Part shown: in pieces, positions 47,962 to 58,560 of the stretch | Numbering within the stretch: position 1 is the first letter of the stretch | Layout: the number at the start of each line of letters is the position of its first letter | DNA from: Ascochyta rabiei | Lineage: Eukaryota; Ascomycota; Dothideomycetes; Pleosporales; Didymellaceae | Length of the DNA: 64,000 nt | Reading direction: 5' to 3' | Assembly: GCF_004011695.2 (NCBI RefSeq) | Contig: NC_082408.1 | Coordinates: 2,512,641-2,576,640 of the forward strand | The notes under the pieces: generated by a model | The model's input: the letters and a program-made list of their open reading frames with translations, nothing else | Database searches by the model: none | Told to the model about the DNA's origin: nothing | Made by a program: the position numbers and the translations under genes

Positions 47962-48178
47962 CGTTGGGCCACAGCTGCTTGGCTACGTTTGCGGCTTAAA
48001 GAAGGCATGGGAGGACGGGTTGTGGAAACGGGAACCTTGTGCTGACACAGAGCAAGCTATTAGATGGCTTGTGAGCGATAAAGGATGCATCTGGGTGTTG
48101 CAGAAGATTAACAAGCTTGTTAAAGCGCTCAGCGAGGGACAGGGGAGCACCTTTGCGCTGATTAAGGCAACGCTCTAA
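47962..48178 (+). pseudogene. Possible orphan exon or ORF fragment, unknown
   Basis: A plus-strand frame opens after TAG (47,959-47,961, which could be a splice acceptor) and runs to TAA at 48,176-48,178. It has Trp/Lys-rich helical content ([15 protein letters not shown]). It is short, with no family resemblance and no start codon near its beginning. Confidence 0.25.
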
Positions 48179-49309
48179 GGTGCAGTCTTGGTCTGGACAA
48201 CAATTAGTTGCGGAAGTAGACGAGTTACGCGTGTCACGCTTCTAGAGTAAAAGTACAATGTCTAGTCACTGCTCCGTCTCTGCTGGGTGATTGCAGCGCG
48301 AAAGCTACAAAGGCTGCAACACCACTGTACGCTGCATGTCGACAGGATCTTGAGAATAGCCAACGCGCCTAGTGGAAGGCTGTCTCAATCAGTGTATAAT
48401 GTTACACATTCAGTCCCGCACTTCGCGCTTTTTGTGGCACAGCGATGACTAAGGCAGTGACTAGTAACACTTACGTTGTGCCGCTCCGTCGCCTATCCTG
48501 TGACTAACCTTTACTGCTCCTGGAGGATCTGTAATTAAATCTACAAATTGTTAACACAGCAGCACCTAAGGCAAGCTTAGGATGTACTGCGACGAGTGTG
48601 GGACATGTAGGACATGCAATTGCGAGTTTAGCAGCTAGCTAGCTTATAAAGGCTATAGAGGGTACATGCTTTAGTCGCACAGGTTGTCTAAAAGCCTTCT
48701 GTTGCAGCAGAAACCTAAAAACTACGTTTCCTTTGTAAAGGGTAAGGTACCGCTGGTCTTAGGCTTTAGCTTCTATAAAGTGTTGTTTAAGTTTGCGATA
48801 ATTAAGGGTAGAGGATGCCACTTTCAAGTGTGCTGCTCTAGCTGCGAGAGTGTTGGGTATGCCATTAGGAGTTGCTTTACTTAACGTTGGACTGGCTAGG
48901 TCCATGGTGGTTAGTTTGTTGTGGCTCTGGTTACTTAGGGAGCAAATAGAACGCAGCTTAGCGTGTGCTAGTGTGCGCAAGTGCAGTAGTTCTTACTACG
49001 TAGTAAGGAATATTACTTTGTATAATCGCTTTTTAGTCTTTTACGCGCAATAAGAAAAGAGAGATTCATTTTGCGTCCTTTGCTGCTCCTTACAGCGTGC
49101 CTTGGCCATACAAGGGGCTTGCACCTCTGCTAATGTAGATGCATCTGCAAAGATTGGTACAGCTAAGTAGTCTTATACCCTGCGTTTAGATGTATAAAGA
49201 AAGAGCTAAGGAGCTCTAGTGTTGTTATCTAAGATAATTGATGTTGGGGATGCTTAGGGCATTAGGTTAGGTACTGGTACCGGCACTGGTAGCGGTAAGC
49301 AAGCGCTGC
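48179..49309. other. Moderately RIPed stretch without an assignable gene
   Basis: A short cysteine-rich reading (C-D-E-C-G-T-C-R-T-C) at about 48,583-48,625 resembles the knuckle at pogo transposase C-termini and may be a relic. Frames at 48,684-48,884 (plus) and 48,759-48,980 (minus) overlap each other and have no support. Confidence 0.3.
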
Positions 49310-49477
49310 TGTCAGATTGGATGGTAATAGTAATGAGTTGATGATAATGTATTAATACTCTGTTGTTGTTCTATGTGAGGGTGATTTTTGTCTTATCTTG
49401 GTTCTAGTAGGGGCCCCTGCATGGTTTCTTAGCAGGTATATTACCTAACCTATTTCTCTAATATCTTTTATTTAACA
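49310..49477 (-). mobile_element. Copia C2 3' LTR (168 bp)
   Basis: It begins TGTCAGATTGG and ends TTTAACA on the plus strand, has the same length as the C1 LTR at 12,819-12,986, and is similar throughout. The RNase H and a polypurine-like tract (CCCCCTTAGC on plus, GCTAAGGGGG on minus) lie on the high-coordinate side, so this is the 3' LTR of a minus-strand element. Confidence 0.85.
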
Positions 49478-50086
49478 CACCCCCTTAGCTTAGAATCCTA
49501 TTGCAAGCTGCGTAAACTAGTTAATTAACTCTTTAATATAAGGTCCTCTAGTTGCTCTTATATCTTCTTAAGCAGGATATCCCTTAATGTACCCTTCTAG
49601 CCCTTAACAAGTCCTAACTAATTAAGAAAGCTGGCCTATTTGCTAATTAGTAATAACTTTGTAAATCTAACTGTAATTATGTTATTAGATAGGTTATATT
49701 CTACTTTAATTATTTTATAATTAGCTTCTTATTATAACTAGTAGTTATGTATATTAATATGCTAGAGCTTAGTTTATATCTTAGTAATATCTATAGTAAC
49801 TTAATATATTATCTGCATATTGTTATATTTAATTGTTATTGTTAGATTGCTTAGGGTGACCTAAAGCTCTTTTAATAGTTAAGAGGTAAATATTACTTCC
49901 TTAGCTACTTAAGACAGTGCTAGGAGCTTGGCCTTAGTAGTTGACGTTGTAACAGTATCTTGTTTATTTGCTCTCTAGGCAATAAGTCCTCTAAATAGCT
50001 TAATAGCGTATCCTTAAGAACTCTTTTAGTCTATAGTGTTGTTAGCAAATAATACATTACTTACAACTTTAAGTCCTAACCCCTAG
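49478..50086 (-). pseudogene. Ty1/copia element C2: RNase H remnant
   Basis: The minus strand reads as the end of a copia polyprotein. F-A-N-N-T-I-D is followed by K-S-S, then G-Y-A-I-K-L-F-R-G-L-I-A and T-V-T-T-S-T-T-K-A-K-L-L-A-L-S. This is the standard RNase H of Ty1/copia elements with the catalytic D-to-N and E-to-K changes expected of RIP. The upstream pol is missing beyond 50,086, where GC-rich subtelomeric sequence starts. Confidence 0.85.
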
Positions 50087-50505
50087 TCGTTTTCGAATTA
50101 GACCCTAATTCATTTGTTTGCGGCCTGTGCGGCCCCTTCGGTTTGTAGGGCGGGGCGACCCTAATTCATTTACCGCTTCAACAATAGAATAAGACCCCAG
50201 CGCCACGCCGCCGGCTAGACGCGACCCGGCGAAAGGGTGCAACCGAGCCCTGCGCGCATTTTGCACTTTTCAGAATCGCTGCCTGACTACTGCGTGGATG
50301 GAAAAAGTAGATGACGTTGCGGGTTGAGGTGGAGGTGAGGTTGGTGGTTCGCGGGGCCGGCCCCTTCCCCACTTGTAAGCGAGCGCGCCCCTGCGCGTAG
50401 AGACTAACTATATCATCACTATAACATACAATAAGCGCTAGCAACTATAACTTAAATATACTAACGTTTATGCTATATAGCTTTAAACAACTTAGGCAGC
50501 GTTGT
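50087..50505. other. GC-rich subtelomeric border
   Basis: Two direct copies of GACCCTAATTCATTT (50,098-50,113 and 50,157-50,171) flank a GC-rich stretch. The copies contain CCCTAA, the C-strand telomere hexamer. The frame at 50,178-50,444 (minus) has no resemblance to a known protein. Confidence 0.45.
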
Positions 50506-50724
50506 CTAGCGCAGAGACGCCGCTGGCGCGCTCTTGAAGCGGGCCTGCGACTGCGCAATCTCAACGCGCCTGTCTGCTTCCTCTTCTTCTTCCTCGCTGT
50601 TGTCTTTGCTGTCCTTAATCTCCTCCACCTCGTAAGTCGTCTCTAGAGCCTTAACCTCGATGCTCAGCGTCTTCTTCCCCTTGATCTCACCTATCCCAAA
50701 TGGGTAGTTGCAGTGTACCTTCAC
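50506..50724 (-). pseudogene. Truncated paralog of the C-terminus of the helicase-linked gene
   Basis: The 72-codon frame shares K-K-x-T-L-S-I and the whole V-E-E-I-K-D-S-K segment, plus the acidic tail, with the last 60 residues of the gene at 51,130-52,860. It begins with I-G-E-I-K-G in place of I-S-G-G-S-I-S. It is therefore a partial tandem copy of that gene, lying 400 bp downstream on the same strand. No upstream part was found. Confidence 0.65.
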
Positions 50725-51129
50725 TGGAGTTACAGCTTTGGGTTTGTTAGTGACAACGGCTACAGGACACTTGCGTATTTTCAGTCACAACGTACGCTGG
50801 AATACTATTCAGTTGTACGCTGGAATTCTATTTTTAAGTCTGTTTAAGCTAAGATGCAGCCAACGCTCTTATAGCACTTAACTCTGTTATCTATGCAACC
50901 CCCAGCATTATTGTCCTATTGGTTAGTAGTGTTAGGGTTGGTGCTTGTAGTTGGGGTTAGTTAGGGTTAGGCTAGCGCGCGGAGGACCAGGGCCGCGCCG
51001 CATCACCACAACAGAATAACTCTGCAAACACTAATATAAGAAGTAAACACACTTACTATACAGCACAGAATAAAAAATTGTAGTACGCTATTTGCCTTAA
51101 AAAGGCTTACACAGCTTAAGCAAAGTAAG
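50725..51129. other. Intergenic with degenerate telomere-like motifs
   Basis: Positions 50,930-50,973 read GTTAGGGTTGG ... GGTTAGTTAGGGTTAGGC, an internal degenerate TTAGGG-like tract. Otherwise unremarkable. Confidence 0.55.
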
Positions 51130-52860
51130 TTAGCATATTAGATGGACGGGTGCAGGGCTTTTTGCTGTCTTCTGGGCGGGCGCAGGCTCAACGTCATTTT
51201 CGTCCCCGCCGCCTTCGCTGTCCTCCACCTTGCTGTCTTTAATCTCCTCTACCTGTGTCGCTGACATAGGCATGTTTGCCTTAATTGACAGCGTTGCCTT
51301 CTTGCTGATAGATCCGCCAGAGATGCCCTCCAAGCCTAGCCAGGCGTCCAAGGCCATGCTTGCTTTGTAGGCCTCCAGATTCACCTTCACAACTAGCTCA
51401 AGCCAGATGTGCCAGAAGGGGACGCGGAGATTGTTCTCTACCCACAAGTTGGAGATAATGTCGTGCAGCATCAGGCAGAGCATGCCCTAGCCCAGCTGCT
51501 TAGCTGCTTCGTACCAGCGGAGCGCCTGGTGCAGCCGCCTCTTGAACTGCTGTCGCTGCTCAGGCCCTGAAGCGGCGGTGACAGACAGCAGCAGGGCGTC
51601 TATAGCCTCAGAGCTGACCTTGCCCTTGCCGTATCGGTTATTGCCCTTGTTATTCAGCCTTACAGCGTCCTGCGCCCAGATCTGGTCAATCTTCTTAGTG
51701 TAGGCCTTGCCAAGGAAAGCCATGGCCCAGCGGTACTTAATGTAGATAATGTCCAGCTCCTGCTCGTAGCGATCGCACAGGCTCCAGGCGGAGGCGAGCG
51801 CGCTCTGGAGCACCGTTGAGGCGCTGCTCTTCTGCGACAGCTGCCAGCGGCTGCGGGAGGAAGCGGGCAGGCGGGTTTCCCCAGGCTCCTGCGCAAAAGG
51901 CGATCCTTGCATACGCCAGCTTCGCAGGAAGGCAGCAGCCAAGACCTAGGAAGCAGCATTGCCAATAGAGCGGGCCTTGTTAAGCATGCCAGAAGCTGTC
52001 AGGTAAGGCGCTGTGGCGCTGCTGTACAGGTTGTCGTCGTCGTCTACTGGCTGCTTGAGGATCCATGAAATGAACAGCTTGTCCTGGCGCGAGATGGAGG
52101 TATAGGCACCGTGTTCCCTACAAGATGCCGACTTAGGCAGCAGTACCAATCTAAGGTCCTGCTTCTTCTGCGCTCGCATAAGCTCCAGCTTCTTGGCGCG
52201 CTCTCGCTCAGCACAGCGATTTTTGTTGGTGATGGTTGTGATCTGGGCGGGTTCCTCCTGGCTGATCTGTTCACGGACAGGCTCCTCAGGCTCAGGCTCC
52301 TCCAACCTGTTAGACTCGTTTAACCTTGACAGCTGCGGCGTCGTTAGGCTGGGAGGCTTGGTGGCTAGCCGGAGACGCTTCAACAGCAGCGCCGAACTCG
52401 ACGCAGCAGCGCGCTTTGTCGACCGCAGTAGGGAGTCGCGGGGCTGCTGCGCTGAAGGGGGTTCTGTTTGAAAGCTGTCGCTTGCGCTGTCGGCAAGGTC
52501 CTGCGCTGCAGAGACCAGCCGCGCCCACGTATCAGCAGGCAACGCGCTTTTAGCAAGCGTCTCCCTCAACAGCCATATCGCCGACAGCACAGAGTAGGCG
52601 ACAAAGACAGGCTTGCAGACACTCGTCTCGTCCGGAACCAGCCAGCCTGCGCTGTGCAGGCGGAGTAGAGCATCACACTGCAAGTTTAAGACAGTTGCCC
52701 TACTCTAGAACAGCTTTTAGTAGTCCTTGTTCGGCAGGTCGTATGCGAGCCTGTAGGCAAAGCTAGACTCGCTGGCCAAGGGGAAGCTCCAAGGCCCGCC
52801 ATCGAATTGCTTGGCGGCATCTTCCAGCGCGGAGATCCACGGCAGATTAGATAGCGACAT
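51130..52860 (-). pseudogene. Telomere-helicase-linked gene of unknown function, four RIP stops
   Basis: A single frame of 577 codons runs from ATG 52,860 (M-S-L-S-N-L-P-W) to the stop at 51,130. It is interrupted only by TAA at 52,719, TAG at 52,707, TAG at 51,943-51,945 and TAG at 51,484-51,486, all explicable by CAA, CAG or TGG. The N-terminal third is helical, the middle (residues about 110-200) is Ser/Pro/Glu-rich with L-L-K-R-L-R-L, and a long Trp-containing helical domain follows. The end is highly acidic (V-E-E-I-K-D-S-K-V-E-D-S-E-G-G-G-D). No known domain was recognised. It lies head-to-head with the RecQ-like gene, 200 bp apart. Confidence 0.75.
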
Positions 52861-53060
52861 GTTTGTTTGTTAACGTTAAAGATAAGGGGAAAGAAGAAGC
52901 AGTCGTGTTATGCTAAGCCCCTGGACCAGGGTAACAGCCTAAACGGAGATTAGTCTGTACATCATAAGCTGACGCAGAGGCTGGGGTGTAAAACTCAACA
53001 TAACCCAGCGATAAGAACAGCAACTGCAGCGTTGGATCAAGCAAGAACCAAGCCACTAAC
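52861..53060. promoter_or_regulatory. Divergent promoter of the helicase pair (inferred)
   Basis: Only 200 bp separate the two opposed ATGs (52,860 and 53,061), so both genes must have shared this region. It has little RIP. No motif was recognised beyond purine-rich stretches (AAAGATAAGGGGAAAGAAG at 52,879). Confidence 0.5.
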
Positions 53061-56000
53061 ATGTCGGCAGAAGAAGTCGAGAATCTGTGTTTTGAGCACT
53101 TGGCTGAGTACCAGGTCGCGGTGTGCAGAGCGTGCCGATACGCCGTATAGCCAGATTAGATCAAGAGCTACTTGCACAAACAGCACAAGAAGTCACTTAA
53201 AAACGCTAAAGCGGTTAGAGAAGCTGTACGTTAGTGGGCAGACTTGCTACAGTACCCCACAGAGTTAGAGATACCCAGCAACGGCGTGCAGGCGATCCCC
53301 CAGCTGCCCGTATTCGACGACGGGCTGCTGTGTCAACTCGAACCAGAGACATGCCAACTAGTGTTCCGCAGCCTAAAGACGCTAAAAGAACATTGGCGTA
53401 CGACACATAGGTGGTCAGCTAGAAAGAAATGTAGACGCCCCAGCTGAACCTAGGCAAAGGCGTTACAGGCCTAGCTTGAAGATAGCTGCAAGCGCGTACA
53501 CTGCCAGCGACTTTTCAGCAGCCAGCACAGATCATAGTACTTTGAGGTTTGTCACAACCCAGACAGCGGTCCGCAGCCCGTCCCCGTTGAGGGCGAGGCG
53601 GCGTGGGCGCAGGTAGGCGAGGAGATGGCCAAGACGTGGGCCAATGTTGAGAACCGGACAAAGACAACGATCAAAGACGGGGAGAAGGACGAGGCGGCCC
53701 TATAGCTGGAGCGGACTAGGTAGCTGCCGTACTTGAACAAACTGGATCGTCCGGAATTGCTGGCAAGCGTTGAGGAGCCCAATATAGACCCAGAGAAAGA
53801 TAAAGAGCCTGTCAAGGCTGCGATTTAGAGCGCGATAGATGGACTGGCCTGCGTAAGCCAGACATCTGTTATTAAGCGGACAGGCATATTCGTGCGCATA
53901 GAGGCCATTTGTACAGAGAAGCATCAGACTAGGTACACGCCGCTACAGGCGTACATAGACAAGAAGTTGATTAAAGAGCAGTCACGTCTATAGAAGCAGA
54001 TACTGATGTTTTTTACACAGACGCAGAGGGAGCACCGTTAGAACAGCCCTAAGTACCGCTTCACACAGCAGCAGCGCGAGGCGTGGGAGGCATTGATCGA
54101 GCAGGCAGAGAGAGACGTAGGCGGGGCAGAGATGGAGATAGCAGACGAGGATCAAGCCGAAGACGGCGAGGAAGAGGAAGACGAGATGATGATCGATGAG
54201 CTCAACGACGACGACGAGCAGGACCCGTCCAAACGCGACCATGAGCCCGAGCACGCGAAGCTGAGACCCGTCAAAAAAGCGTGCTTGGACTTTTGCATCG
54301 CGCTGCTCTAACAGACTATCTGCCGCAAGGAATACAACTGCGCGTTGGTGTGTGCGTTAGCTGTACTCGGCGTTAAAGAGGACGGCTGGAAGGGCCCTAA
54401 GCTGTACCCGCCAATCTTGTCGTCTGTAATCAAAATCACCCGTTTCATGGTCGTGCAGCACGCGCTGGAGCTGTCTAAGCCGTTTAAAGAGCAGGCATTT
54501 AACAACAACAGCGCGTACAGGGGGAGCAATAGCGGCAGCAGTTTCCCTAGTCAGCGTCAACCAAAAGGCTGCTTAGAGTTTGTGCAGCAGATAATGGACA
54601 GGTTTATAGTGCGAGGTAGCCACAGCCTAATGTAGTAGATGCTCGACTTACGCACGTACGGGCTGAAGGTGCACTACAACACCACGTCGCGCGGCCACGT
54701 TAAGTGGATAGGGAAGGATAAGCTGCTGTACAAGAACTTGCACTTTACTATAGCCTAGTTCTGCGGCATAGTGCACGGTATGCAGGCTGAGACCAAGCGA
54801 ATACTGGTAGAGGAGCTGCTGTTTTGCAACAGGCAGACAGCCGATCAAGTCCCCCAGATTCCGTGGGAGCAGCTGCGCGACAACCCGACTGACGAGCGGC
54901 CAGGGTGGAACTTTTTGAAGGACCACTGCACGCGCATGCCCGTAGATAGGGAGAAGTGGCTGTTTAAGCTTATAGGGCAGGACGCCAGCGTTAGGGAAAG
55001 ATTTATTAAGCCAGGAACCCGCTCAGGCATTGACTGGAAAGAGGTGGAGCGGTACATGGATCAAGTAATTGCGTTTCAAGAGAAGCTGGCCGCGTTAGTG
55101 CACATGGCAGAAGGGCAACCCGCAAGGTAGCCAGAGTTGGGCAGCGTTCAACACAGCAACACCATTAAGGGGGGCTACTGAAACATTTTTATTAAGGACG
55201 GTATAGTTGCGTTTGTTACGCAGTACTACAAGGGGTATGCCGTAAGCAGTGATGTCAAGATTATTTACCAGTACTTGCCGCGCAAGGTAGGCGAGCTGGT
55301 GGTGTATTACATGTAGTTGGTGTTGCTGTTCTAGCAGCAGTTAGAAGCAATGGTGTAGGAGAAAGAGGCAATATCATCGCACATGTGGCCAGCAGACCCC
55401 AGCAGACGGAAGTGGACAAGCGACCAATTTTGTAAAATACTGAAGCGTGAAAGCAGAGTAGGTTTAAAGCAAGAGTTGACAATTGCAGCATACTGTAAGA
55501 TTGCCATCAGCATTAGCCAGAGGTTTTTGCGGCCATTGTCGGCATTTCGAGCAGAGGAGGGAGAGGAGAACAAGGAGTGGAATGAGGAGAATATGCTCGC
55601 CAACATTCAGGACAAGCAGGCCGGCTACAGCGCGTACGTAGCCGGCATAGTATACGCGCGCGGGATCATAGAGATAGCAGGCGTTACAGCAGACAGGCAG
55701 CAGCTGTTCCGCAACTCGAGCACTAATTAGCACTGGTTTTTGGGTTTCCAGTCCGCTGTAGACGCAGTGGCAGACGTCAAGAAGCGGAAGAAGGCGCCGT
55801 TCGAGAGCGAGGCCGACGAGGCGAGGATAGAGCGGCTGGAGCGGCTAAGGAAGATAGACCTGGCAGCGCAACTTAAGCAAATGAAAGGCAAGAAAGCAAA
55901 ATTCAGAGGCGTGCAGAAGGAGGCCATCAAGGCAATCATTGCCGGCAAGAGCCCCGTCGTGGCCGTGATGCCGACTGGCGCAGGCAAGAGCATGTTGTTC

Positions 56001-57773
56001 ATGTTGCTAGCGTGGGCAGAGCAAGGCGGAACAACGGTCGTTGTCGTGCCGTTGGTTTCGCTGCGTAGTGACATGATGCGGCGATGCAAGGAGCTGGGGA
56101 TATCGTGTGCCAAGTGGCAGAGTCGCTGCCTGCCTGACGCAGCAGCCATCGTGTTCGTAACGCCCAAGTCGGCAGTAGGAGAAGCGTTCGCGACGTTTTT
56201 GAACCGGCTGCGAGCGACGCGGCAGCTGGACCGCATTGTAATTAACGAGTGTCACATTGTGTTAAACTGTTGCTACACGTTCCGCAAGCAGATACAACAG
56301 CTCGGCAGGCTGGCAGCAGCCAAGACACAGATGGTGCTGTTAACAGCAACATTACTGCTGACTGAAGAGGACGAGCTGTATCGACGAATGCATTACAAGC
56401 AAGGGCAGGTCAAGATGTTCAGACAACCAACCACAAGGACGAACGTGGCGTATCAGACCATCAAGATCAGCCAGTCCGCGAAGAAGAAGGACGTCAAGTC
56501 GATGGTCGTTAAGACGGTGCAGCAGAAGATGCGGAAGTACAAGACAGGCAAGCTTATTGTGTATAGCAATTCGAAACCAAAGGTAAAGGCGTTAGCAGAG
56601 CAGTTAGATTGTCACGCGTATCACGCGGATGCTGTAGGCAAGGCGAGTATGCTGGCGGACTTCATAGCAGGCAAGCAGCGCGCAATTGTGGCAACAAGCG
56701 CGTTAGGTATAGGCGTGGACATACCAGATGTACAGTGCATCATTCACATTAATTGGCTGTTCACTATATTAGATTACGCGCAAGAGAGCAGCAGGGCAGG
56801 CCAGGACGGGCTGCGAAGCGAGGCCGTTTTAATTGTTCAGGATGGGAAACAACGCACTAACGACAACAGGACAGAAGCTAAGCAGCAGTTAGTGAGGGAG
56901 TATGTGGAAGGTGGCGAGAGCAGGGCAGCTGGCTGTTAGAGGGAGGTGTTGGACGGGTATTTGGATGGGAGGAAGGATCGAGCAGGGTGTAGAGAGGAGG
57001 ACAACGAGGAGATGTGCGACGTGTGCCGAGGGATAGACGGGCAGTTAGAAGAGATGGTAGAGGAAGAAACAGAAGAAGAGAGCGGGACAGAGAACAACGA
57101 TAGAGAAGAGATAGACGTTGTTAAAGCTGAACAAGAAGAGATGCAGCAGGTATATCAACAGCAGGAGCAGGCGCGTCAGGGGCTGTGGCAGACGTTGACA
57201 GAGCATCAACAGCAAGAGTTTGCCGATATAGAGTGGGTGCGCAGGCAGTTAGCGTGGTAGGCGAATCGATGCGGGATATGCGAAGGAGCAGGCAACGCGC
57301 AGAGCAGACACGACATACAGCAGTGTTAGAGGGCAGAAAGCAAAAAAGCAAAAGAGATGGTACAGAGGATAGATGATCAAGTTCGGTTTAACATGTTTTC
57401 AGGCTGTTTCCCGTGCGGTGGCGTGCCGCAGGAGATTTGCAATAGCTAGGAACCGAACAGGGAGGGGCGATATCAACAAGTAGAGGACAGAACTTGTCAG
57501 TACACCAGGGTATTAAGCGCAGGATTAATAGGCATAGTATTCAGTTACACAGAGGCAAACGCCTAATAGCAGGCCTAATTAGCGGAGCTTGGGGTGGACG
57601 ATGCAGGACTGGGTAGGATGTTAATCGAATATTTAGGGAAGAAGCAGCCGTTAGACAACGTGGAGAGCAACAATTTAGTTAAGGAATTTTGTTAGATTAC
57701 GCGGTTGTTAGCTGAGTAGACGCAGTAGATGCAGTAGTAGCAAATGAAAGAATTTTCCGTTCACGATTCATAG
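53061..57773 (+). pseudogene. Telomere-linked RecQ helicase with OrsD-type zinc fingers, about 30 in-frame stops
   Basis: A single frame of 1,571 codons runs from ATG 53,061 (M-S-A-E-E-V) to TAG 57,771 with no frameshift. Near residues 21-45 a C-R-A-C-R-Y-A-V ... L-H-K-Q-H finger is of the OrsD (DUF3505) type. A second C2H2 (C-Q-L-E-P-E-T-C ... H-W-R-T-T-H) follows at about residue 90-120. An acidic linker at about 350-400 and a long helical middle part precede the helicase: Walker A P-T-G-A-G-K-S at about residue 972, I-N-E-C-H where D-E-C-H is usual (56,244), T-A-T, V-A-T-S-A-L-G-I-G-V-D, and motif VI Q-E-S-S-R-A-G-Q-D-G where S-G-R-A-G-R-D-G is usual (56,790, 56,803). C-terminal C-D-V-C and R-C-G-I-C clusters follow. 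The 400-codon block 55,740-56,939 has no stop. Telomere-linked helicases are found next to telomeres in many fungi. Confidence 0.9.
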
Positions 57774-58560
57774 AAGCGGTGCAGCCAAGTTAGGTTCAGG
57801 GCGGGACGGAAGTCAGGGTAGTGGAGTTGCGGTCAGGCCTAGACGCAAGTCAGGATAGGGTTAGGGTTTGCCGCATTTAGGTTAAGCAGACAACAGCATG
57901 TAGAAGGACACAGAAGCCAACAAGAAGACCTACAACCCAAGTGGTTCCCTAAGTGGTTCCCCCAAGTAGTGCGTCAACCCAAGTAGTTGCCCCACCTAAG
58001 TAACATGTCCAACCTGAGTGGATCCCCCAACTCAAGTAGAGCCCCCAACCCATGCGGATCCCCCAACCCAAGTAGAGCCCCCAACCCATGCGGATCCCCC
58101 AACCCAAGTAGAGCCCCCAACCCAAGTAGAGCCCCCGACCCAAGTAGAGCCCCAGACCCAAGTAGAGCCCCCTAACCCATGCAAATCCCAAACCCGCGTA
58201 GTTAGCACCAACCCACATAGTCAGCATTAACCCGCGTAGTAAGCATTAACCCGCGCAGTAAGCATTAATCTACATAATTATATAGTCAGCATCAAGCTGC
58301 GTAGTCAGCACAAACCCGCGTGGTTCCCTGAGTAGTTCCACAAGTAGTGCGTCAACCCAAGTGGTTGCCCCACCCGAGTGGCACGTCCAACCCAAGTAGG
58401 TCCCCCAATACAAGTGGTTCCCAAGTAGTTCCCTACGTGGTTCCCTAAGTAGCGCGCCAAGTAGTGCGCCACCCTAAGTGGTCCAAAAGTAGTCCCCCTA
58501 AGTGGCCTAAAAGTGGTCCCTGCAAGCCAAGGGAGTCCACATTAGTGCCCCTAAGTAGTA
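57774..58560. repeat. Subtelomeric minisatellite with CCCAAGTAGAGCCCC-like units
   Basis: Irregular, interspersed short units built on CCCAAGTAG/CCCAACCCA, most regular at 58,022-58,175 (about 18-27-bp spacing), then related AAGTGGTTCCC units to about 58,560. Pro/Ser-type frames across it (57,987-58,230) come from the repeat. At 57,850-57,890 a GTTAGGGTTTGCCGCATTT stretch recurs at 59,780-59,810. Confidence 0.75.

Noticed and set aside
50098..50171. Internal telomere seeds (CCCTAA in two direct repeats)
   Set aside because: Only one hexamer per copy; too short to call a telomere fusion or seed.
57987..58230. Pro/Ser and Pro/Thr repeat proteins in two frames
   Set aside because: They are translations of the CCCAAGTAGAGCC minisatellite and occur in overlapping frames equally.
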